The translations under genes were made by a program, and so were the position numbers. This document shows, piece by piece, positions 56,263-64,000 of a DNA stretch of 64,000 nt; the stretch's first letter is position 1; every line of letters starts with the position of its first letter. The stretch is from NCBI RefSeq assembly GCF_032062135.1, contig NC_092869.1:47350163-47414162 (forward strand), given 5' to 3'. The notes beneath the pieces were generated by a model. That model was not told where the DNA came from, did not search any database, and saw only the letters and a program-made list of their open reading frames with translations. Source of the stretch: Pyxicephalus adspersus (Eukaryota; Chordata; Amphibia; Anura; Pyxicephalidae).

Positions 56263-56820
56263 TGAATCCTTGATTTTGAGAGAAATACTGTTTGTCATTT
56301 TATCATTTGATCTATGAAAAAAGATTTTTTTATGTAAAAATTGTAATTGTTTAATTAAAAATAATAATATTGGTTTTAGCAAACATTATTATGTATTATA
56401 ATTGCCTCTAAAATCCCTATGTTTTCTTCCAGCCTTTCAACGGAGGGCAAATTCATGTTTTCTGTGTTCTGCCTAATTACCCAATCGGGGAGTTTTAGAT
56501 TAGATTAAAAGAAACTTCAAAAAATGCCAACTTTTTTATTCCATGGCCATGTGATAGATGGAGCCTCAAGTCTTCTTTCTTTTGGAGTGCACCATGGAAG
56601 GCTCCTTCTTTGAGTTCCATAATCACTTCCCATGGATGTGCATGTTTACTATTGACTATAAAAAGAGTCCATTGCAGGAATATTAAAAGGGTTCTGAAGA
56701 CTCCAAGCAGAGGCCTTGTTACAATATGATACATAGGGAAATATAAATGGCAGTTGGTGGGCCCAGACTGCAGCAATGGATTGGTAATCTCCACCATCAA
56801 TGGAGAGAGTGGACCTAAAC
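56263..56820. other. Unassigned sequence
   Basis: No gene or repeat was recognised. Confidence 0.35.
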
Positions 56821-56991
56821 CCAGGTTCTCCAGCAAACCTGGAATGGATCTGGTCCAGAATTAAAACCATTCGCCAACTAATAGTAAATAATTTTTAGGA
56901 AATATATTCCAGTTTTGATAGATGGATACCCCAGGTTCTCCCATTATGGTCTATCATCTCCAGTCTTGTAGAGCTTTATTTATCAGACCTA
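56821..56991. mobile_element. Palindromic MITE (family P), copy 7, variant subfamily
   Basis: The left part starts at 'ccaggttctccagcaaacct', with its outer arm deleted. The right arm is complete: 'accccaggttctcccatta', 'ctccagtcttgtagagcttt', 'atttatcagacc'. It shares the 'ggttctcc' block with copy 4. Confidence 0.85.
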
Positions 56992-59049
56992 ATGTGGTGG
57001 CAAACTCTGTTAATAAGCTCTGTATATAAGGTAATAAGCAGATTTTTTATTAAATGTATTTGGGTGAAAAAGCCCAGATTGGCTTTAAAGGGTGTCTAAA
57101 CCTCATGGAAAGATTTGGTGGCGTCATACGTTTTGCTACATTTATTTCTCCCAAAACCACCAGAAAAAACTACTGTAGCTACCACAACCAAGGACTGGTG
57201 AACTACAAAAAATGTGTTTTGGGGTTTGGAAATACTTTTCACAATATCAGATACATTTAACATTAATACATTTAACATTTCACAATATCAGATAAATGAT
57301 TTTTGGTGGTTCTACCAAAACGGTGATTCTGTGGGAACATCTTCAGATATGGTGACAGCACTAAATTTAGTTGTGGCATTGTCACTCTTTTTTACATTTT
57401 CCTGAATTGGACAACAAGACCACACCAAACCATGGTCCATAGGCAACTTTGACATTCAGGGGGTCAGAGGATAAAACCAAAGCACATTTAGGGGGCAAAG
57501 TAATCCAGAACTCTCGGAACTGTTTCATGTTGAAGACATCAATAGAAGCTAGAGCACTGGATCGAGGGAAGGAGAAATGGGCCCACCAAGAGGTGAAGTA
57601 TGGGAGCTCCGCTATTGCCGGTATACTGCCTTTTGCATTTATTTAGACTTGCTGGGGTCACTTCAATAGACAAATATAATCATGAATGAATGAACTAATG
57701 AATAAATTCTGTATATAAGGATTTATTAGTAATGCCTAATCAATTCCTTGATGATGCTTAATAAATTTACCACTTATTTTTAAATTGCACCATGTTCCCT
57801 GCAAGCCTTCCTTTCATTAAATTCCCAATATGACCACACATTTTAAAACAGAATTCTCACTGGCAGCGGCCTCTGTATGAAAATTCTGAAGCTGATATGT
57901 CAGGCATTGGATAGAATGAAAGAAATGTGTACACGGCACTCAGAGTTCTTGCAAAGTGTAGGCGTGCTTTAGAAAGGAAAGCATGGACTATGCAGGGAAT
58001 CTATTTTAGGCTTAGAAATATAGACATAATAAAGCAGATTTCTTTTCTTGGACATGTAGACATTCATAGATACAAAACTGTCAGCAAAGGTTTTTTCTTC
58101 CTTTCTTTCAAAAAAAAGTAGCTCACATGGGCAGGGTTCCACCACTATCGTGTGTTGTAATTGCTAAGTGTTTTGGTATACAAAAGAGGTTCAACCCCAC
58201 TGTTCCCCTCCCCCAATCCCAATATGTATACATGTACACACATACTCACATTTACAGATGAACTCATGCATCCTTTTCTACAGAATCTAAAGAATGCATG
58301 CTCCAGCTCAATTGCTGGGGTATCTCTCTCCTCTCCCATACAATGCCTGTTCCACCCCAGCTTTCATCCTCCCCTTCATCACAGCTATGAGATGCCTTAT
58401 TAGCAGCAGTTGTCTCCACTAGTGAAGATTAAAGATGGGCTTTCTGGATATCCTAAAGGTGCAGACTCTGTCTACTCCATCACTACTAAGCTTCTGGAGA
58501 AGGGGATCCACATTAAAAGAGTGTTGTCTACAACCTCACCACTAGGGAGCATCCTAGGCATTTGTTTGGGTGGCCTCTACTTAGGGCTCAATTTTTCATT
58601 GCTGTCCGAGTAGAAAAGTCCACCCTCTCTTTGTCCCCTGGTAACCATTGTCAGGAGGAGAGGATTTGGAGAGGAATACAAAATGTTGCAGTTGTTATTG
58701 GTGGTTGAATATTGGGAAAACATTCCATTGCAGACACCCATTCTGGTCACAACTGTCACAGCAGAATTTTCACTTCACTTTGGAAAAAAATAGATTTGGC
58801 TTCAAATACTCTTCAATTTGTTTATTGATTTGCTTCATAGCAGGGTGGACATAGAGATGAGCAAAATGTGCCGTTGTATAGGGGCTTTGGACCTTCCTCA
58901 GAAAACCCAGCCCAAGTCAGTTCAGCAGGGGGACCCTAAGTCAGTTCTGCGTAGGAACCAACCATTAGCTTCATCTGCCCCTACTTCAAGGTCAATAAAG
59001 TCATACCCTGAGTTCATCCTTTCTTTATGATCTTTCCAGGTTAGTCAAA
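56992..59049. other. Mostly unassigned; short duplication near 57240
   Basis: 'cacaatatcagata' plus 'catttaacatt' is repeated about 45 bases apart (57240 and 57285). 58885-58985 ('ccaagtcagttcagcaggg') shares words with 51935-52075. No exon was recognised, although frames of 60-80 codons exist. Confidence 0.4.
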
Positions 59050-59540
59050 TTGCCACACTTACCTCTTCCTCACTAAAGCCCAGGCGTCTCTTTCCTGCGC
59101 ATGCGGGCAGTTCTGACTCTGGGCTTGCCTTCACTCCCAAGCTGTATCAATTTCGCCAATCCCACTGGGCAATCAAAAAATAGCCTCCTAATCATCCCTG
59201 GCAGGCCAGCGTTCATGCAACGTGTCTGAGCCTGTTGCTTCCAGTGTCTCCTGTGTTCCCTGTGTCTGTGGTGGCCCCTGTGTCACTGGTGTCTGTTTCC
59301 TGGATTCCTGGTATTTGATCCCAGGCTTGTAACCTGACCACTTTTGCTTGCTGCCTGCCTTGACCCGGCCTTCCTTGACAATTCTTCTGCCTGGTGATTT
59401 GGTACAGTGCATCTTCCTGCCCACCCCTGTGTTCCCAAAGACAGCAACCTGGCAGTAACCAGCAATGCAACATCCTCACCACTAGAGGCTCTGGAGAAGA
59501 CCTGGTTGCCGCTTAGACTCTGCAACTTGATCCTTCCCAA
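59050..59540 (+). mobile_element. LTR-type retroelement fragment, plus strand
   Basis: The CTG/TGACC-rich sequence has 'tgcttccagtgtctcctgtg', 'tcctggattcctggtatttg', 'gcctgccttgacccggcc', 'gcctggtgatttggtac' and 'ccagcaatgcaac'. The order matches 17850-18347 on the opposite strand. Three overlapping minus frames (59188-59540) are open because of composition. Gypsy-type solo LTR is my best reading; ends were not fixed. Confidence 0.5.
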
Positions 59541-60551
59541 GGCTCACACCACTTTTGTGCAAGCCATAGCACTATCTAATGGCCATGTCTCCCCAAGTGT
59601 GACACATATAATGTTCAAGATCTTATTCTTTCAATTTTTCCTCAGCAGGATGACATAGTCCTACAAGAAAATGGGACATCATGGTATTGTTAGCACCATT
59701 CTTCTCATCTCCCCATTCTCCTCCCTTTATGTTAGGAGTGCCAAGGTTAGAACCCTACCAGAACAGGGTCATGAGGCCTAGAACTCACAGCACCTCCTCA
59801 GCCTTTAAGGTTGAGTAAGACTGGGTATCCTTCAGACCAAAATACTGGTTAAAAAAGGAGGAGTGAAGGGGTCACCTGCATTGGGTCAGTTTTAATTTTA
59901 AACATTTGCCCATTGTGCTTTAAAACACAAGGCAATGCCACTAGTAAAAAAGAAAGATCCTGGTTGCAGGTTTGATTTGTGAATATTGTGTGTGACTCGG
60001 CTGAACAAATGCCAGACAGGATGCTTAAAAGTTCTATGCTTTGTTCCGTCAAGTCCTTGAAACTTTTCCTGGCAAACCCTTAACATAAGCTCACACACCT
60101 ATCAAAACTCTTTCATTTTACATTTTCTTTAGCATGGAAATATCATGAAAGGTCCTGCCACTTTTTCTTCCTAACAAGCAGCCCAGCAAGAGAAGACATA
60201 ACCGTCAGATATTTATTGAAGCTTGGAACGGTAAGCAGACGTCATGGAGACACATCTCCGCTGATACATGTTGAATGCAGAGAGGCCTGGAAGCCGTCTC
60301 AGATAATTGGGTAACCAGGGACTCTCGATGATAGACAGGAAAATGCATCTTGTCTATGAGATGGTGGAGAGGAGTCACAGAAAATTAGTGCAATCAAGAA
60401 GTCGGAAAAAATAAAATTTGGTCTGTAGCTATTGGAATTTAGCCAAGGTCTCGCTGGCAAGATTATATTCTAAAAAGCACAGGCATTACAGCCACATAAA
60501 CACCTAATATATTTTTACACTTAAAAAAATTCTCTCATTTTTTAAAAAAAA
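59541..60551. other. Unassigned sequence
   Basis: No gene or repeat was recognised. A-runs at 60526-60555 lead into the R repeat. Confidence 0.35.
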
Positions 60552-60798
60552 AAACCTTCTCAACCTTTTAACATTGAGGAACCCTTTAAATAATTTTTAG
60601 GTTTTCAAGGAACCTCCTCTATAATTACTATATCCCCAGTTCACTGCATTTTAGTTTGACGTCGGTAGAAAGAATGTTTCTTCCATTGCTGGCCATTGGG
60701 AAGAATGTCTCCCTTACAGATAAGTGGTGTCACTTAAACACTCATTTCTCAAGGAACCCCCAGCAACCGCTGGAAGAACCCCGGTTTAGAAACACAGG
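60552..60798 (+). repeat. Interspersed repeat 'R', compact copy
   Basis: 'accttctcaaccttttaaca', 'ttgaggaaccctttaaat', 'ataattactatatcccc', 'cattgctggccattggg', 'ctcaaggaacccccagcaac', 'ggtttagaaacac'. It spans both ends of R with an internal deletion, so it helps define the family's limits. Confidence 0.85.
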
Positions 60799-63533
60799 AA
60801 TAGATAATTGTGGTTCTCTAAACACATATAATGGAACTATAAAGTGATTTTAAATCGTGTTATTACAAAACCAATTCAAATTCGAATATTAATTTTAACA
60901 AAACACATGCAACAATAACCAAAGGTATTGACTGTATACCAGTTTACAAAATTTCTACAAATTAGAATCTGAGAAATGACCTGTTGGCCTTTCATTTTCT
61001 GAATTGATGGATGGTGAAAATGTTTAAGGCAGGGTAGATGTGATTTATAACCTTTGCTCCTAGTCTATGAGCTTAGCTCTACCCATTTTGTTGCTTCTCA
61101 AGAAAAGTTATTGGGTAATAAGCAGCAAATCATACAAAAACTCTGATTTGAAGGGCTGTAAGCAGAAACCAACAAGAATCACCCAAAAAGAAGACACAAA
61201 GAATGGCAGAAGGACATCAAACCAACTGGTTATACTAGCTACATATATCAAATGTTCAGAAATATGGGCACTCCAGTGTATTATATGGAAATAGATACAG
61301 AATGGTGAACCTTCATCTCAGATGCATCTAGGTCTGTCCCTGCATCTCCCAACTGGAGAGCAGATAAAGTAGAAGTATGTTTGTGGCATTCATTGATGCT
61401 AAAAAAGTTTGGATAAGCTGTGAAATGTCTTCAACCTTATCAAAAGAGTCCAGTTGAATGTAAAAAAGTACTACTGGTTTTACCATTACCTGGATATATG
61501 AGAACATTCAAATCCTAGCTAAAGCCTAGATTCCAGGTCAATTTTTTAGGCTAACTCAAGGACTCGTAGGAAATTCCATTTGAATTGAAAAAAGCTAAGA
61601 TCCAAAGCACAAAATTATTTCTTTTGCAAGTTTCATTTAAACCTCCTACTGTGTATTACCTAATCTTTTTTGGTTTGATAGTATGTCGGGTTCTATAAAA
61701 TAGACTTTGAGTTTAGGTTAGGTAAATCATAGTTTGGTCAAAGAAATAAGGACTACCGCCATTGTAAAACTGACAAAATGGAAGACCTCTTGACCTGGGG
61801 GAAGCCCTAACTGATGGTATCAACTCTGAGATGGGTCAAGCCATCAAAGGACCCCAGCCAAGGTCATATCTTTTGTCCACCTATAACTTTGAGTAATAAT
61901 ATTAAGTATTGCAATAGGCAAAAAGAAACCGCCCCATACAATGGCCCCATCAGACACCAACTTGCAAGTGCAAGACCCTTGGACATTAACTAAGCCCTAA
62001 GTTCTTGTCTAAGTTGTCTTTGGGATGATTTGTTTTTTGCATGAACTAATATGTTCTTCTGTCCTTTGTTTTTGCTGAGAGTAAATTGTAATGGAAGATG
62101 ATCTGTAAATGGATTGGATTCAATCATTTGTTACAAAGCTGATTTTCTGCTGAATTTATTTCAAATATGTTATGACCTTGCCATAACCAACAAATATGAA
62201 GTTTGGTGCTGATATTCAAACAAGATCATCATGAAAGGATGGTGGTGATGGTGGTGTAAGTCCATGGTATGTTGATTTGAAACCTTTTCTTCTCAGCAGG
62301 CAAGGTGATTTTTAGGAATGTGTTGACAAAAAAATTCAATTGATGATGAGAAGTGTTGAATAAACCTAAAGTTGGATAAAAGTCACAGAAAAACATTGCT
62401 GATGTATAATTTATAAAATGTTACACATTCTTGGACCTTCCTTTGTTTATTAAAATATCTTTCATAGATCAGCTTAATTTCTTTCACAAAGAATATGCTG
62501 TTCCATTGACCTTGCTTACAGAGCATTTTTTCCTTCTGTTTTGTGGACTACAATTGTTTTCTTATTTTTTTACAAAGTCTTAACAAATTATAAACTGCTT
62601 TGTATTATCAAAGGTCAAAAGGCGAAGCAATTACCAGAGCCACACAACAATGTTCAGCAGATACATTGGCCTATTTAGGAGCAGTAAAATTCAGATTTTT
62701 TACATGCTTGTATTTTCTTCTGCTTCAATAAAGCTTTCAGTTCTAAAAGTAAAGAAAAACCCTTTTTTCTCTGCATTAAACCTCATTATATTCACATTTA
62801 AGTAAAAGAAATGGCAATTTGTGAATACCGGTGGGGATTAGGAACAAGTTGGTCCTTACCAACCCATTACCGCAGATAATTTCCGTTACCGTTTTAAGTA
62901 TTCTAATAACAATTCACTTTGCAACTTTTTTTTTTTTTGGAATGTTCTTTACATTCATTTTGAGAATCCCCCAAGGACAAAAGACTTCATTTAAACACAT
63001 TATTGTTTAATGAAAAATGTCTTTTAAGGGTACGAACTACCATTTCATGTTTACTGAAATTATACATGGATATGGTAATAAACCCACAGTTATGCTTTTT
63101 GGGGGACAATTTAAAGAAAACTTTCAACTTACACCTAAACAAGTAGACTGATGTACTATTAAATGTAAAGAGTGAAGGGAATTTGTATTAATGGTTCTGC
63201 AACAGGATTTCAGTATCTGGATTGAAGACAATACCACCCAATAAAGGTTTTGGTGGCCACAAGGCATCCATGAGGTCTTTACATTGTTAGGATGTTGAAC
63301 TTGTGAGATTTTTGCAATAGTTTTTGTCTCAGCTACTTTCACAAGACCCCAATAAAGGTGTCAATCTCACTCGCAAGAACAGCAATTTATCTGTTTATAC
63401 TACTGGATGGAGAATCTATTTCAAAGGAGCACAACCTCATTACAAAGCTTTACTATCACACACACAGCCTATCAGGGGATGATAATAGTAAAACAATCCT
63501 CCACATATACAGTGTTTGGGATATTTGGGAGTG
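60799..63533. other. Unassigned sequence, 2.7 kb
   Basis: No gene, RNA or repeat family was recognised. Short poly-T runs occur at 62928-62938. It is AT-rich throughout. Confidence 0.4.
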
Positions 63534-64000
63534 AAGGGGGAAAGAAAAAAAAAAAGGAGGGAGGATGGGTAGTTGGGAAGAGTGGAAAAAAAAGAGGTAA
63601 AGAAAGATAAGAGGAAATGATGAAATGGAAAGAAAAGACAGGAAAGGAGAATTGAGAAAAAGGAAAAAAAGAGGAAATGATGAAATAGAAATTAAAGAGA
63701 TAATGTGCAAGATAAAAGGAAAGGAGAAATGAGGCAAAGTGAAGAAAAGGAACAAAGAAAGAGAATGGATAGAGGAAATTGTGAAATGTAAAGGAAAAAG
63801 GAAAGCAGGAAAAGAATAGGAAAAAGGGAAATAAGAAGTGAGGAAGAGAAAAGGAACAAATGGAAATAGAAAATAAGCGGAAATGATAAAATGGAAAGGA
63901 AAGAGGAAATGAGTAATACAAAAGGAAATAAAGGAAAGAGAAAGAAAAGGGAAAGGGGAAGAAAAATGAGAAAGGGCAATGGAAGGAGGAAGTGGAAAGG
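63534..64000. repeat. Purine-only tract / degenerate minisatellite, runs off window
   Basis: About 465 bases are almost entirely A and G, with few pyrimidines. A motif 'gaggaaatgatgaaatgga' recurs at about 63610, 63670, 63772 (variant) and 63877 (variant). The complementary strand gives spurious Phe/Ser/Leu-rich frames (63456-63979). Such polypurine mirror-rich DNA can form triplex (H-DNA) structures. Confidence 0.88.

Noticed and set aside
59188..59540. Three overlapping minus-strand frames of 78-89 codons
   Set aside because: They are antisense to an LTR-like block and arise from its CTG/CCTG composition.
63472..63921. 149-codon minus-strand open frame rich in Phe, Ser and Leu
   Set aside because: It is the complement of a purine-only tract, which rarely yields stop codons. 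The composition mimics membrane segments, but there is no real gene signal.
1..64000. CRISPR arrays, operons, phage or bacterial genes
   Set aside because: Repeat types, CpG depletion, LINE/SINE content and lack of dense coding show vertebrate nuclear DNA. No regularly spaced short repeats with unique spacers exist.

Overview
The window looks like non-coding vertebrate DNA, most likely from a frog (probably a ranoid/neobatrachian anuran). It is AT-rich and poor in CpG. It carries an interspersed-repeat set I associate with frog genomes: L2/CR1-type LINE 3' ends with the 'ttgtaagctcttcagggcagg' signature and '...gcgtaatatgttggcgctata' tail, tRNA-derived SINEs sharing that tail, palindromic MITEs, Tc1/mariner and hAT elements, TTAA-bounded (T2/Kolobok-like) elements, and LTR fragments. 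The species assignment is inference from repeat style, not from a search. I found no host protein-coding exon, tRNA gene or snRNA gene that I can defend. The open frames are short, repetitive or antisense to transposons. The window is probably a gene desert or the inside of a very large intron.

Layout. 1-10.8 kb: minus-strand 'R' repeat at the edge, a hammerhead-core-like motif, an L2 reverse-transcriptase scrap ending in a GATA microsatellite, L2 3' ends and two palindromic MITEs. 11-19 kb: a duplicated repeat around a small TIR element, a second hammerhead-like motif, a C-rich repeat, a 5S rRNA-derived pseudogene and a minus-strand LTR. 19-28.6 kb: SINE, TTAA element, a ~30-bp minisatellite split by an R repeat, tandem duplications, a long minisatellite that ends in inverted orientation, and an LTR-like block interrupted by an L2 3' end. 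31-40 kb: 311-bp and 238-bp tandem duplications, a hAT element with a GC-rich core, a second C-rich repeat and a second TTAA-type element. 44-50.5 kb: a nearly full-length but dead Tc1 transposon, two hAT relatives (one inside a SINE, with a perfect 8-bp target duplication), and a ~700-bp inverted repeat with a hammerhead-like motif in its loop. 52-64 kb: a second Tc1 remnant interrupted by a MITE with a 5-bp duplication, more SINE/MITE/R/LTR copies, and a purine-only tract running off the end.

The most interesting signal is a recurrent CTGANGA...GAAAC(G) motif (five sites, perhaps a sixth) that resembles a hammerhead ribozyme core. Hammerhead motifs are known from Penelope-like retroelements, and one of these sites sits between large inverted arms. 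The other strong results are two datable nesting events and the LINE tail shared by the SINEs. Several non-repetitive, relatively GC-balanced blocks are listed as candidates for conserved non-coding sequence; only a cross-species alignment could confirm them.
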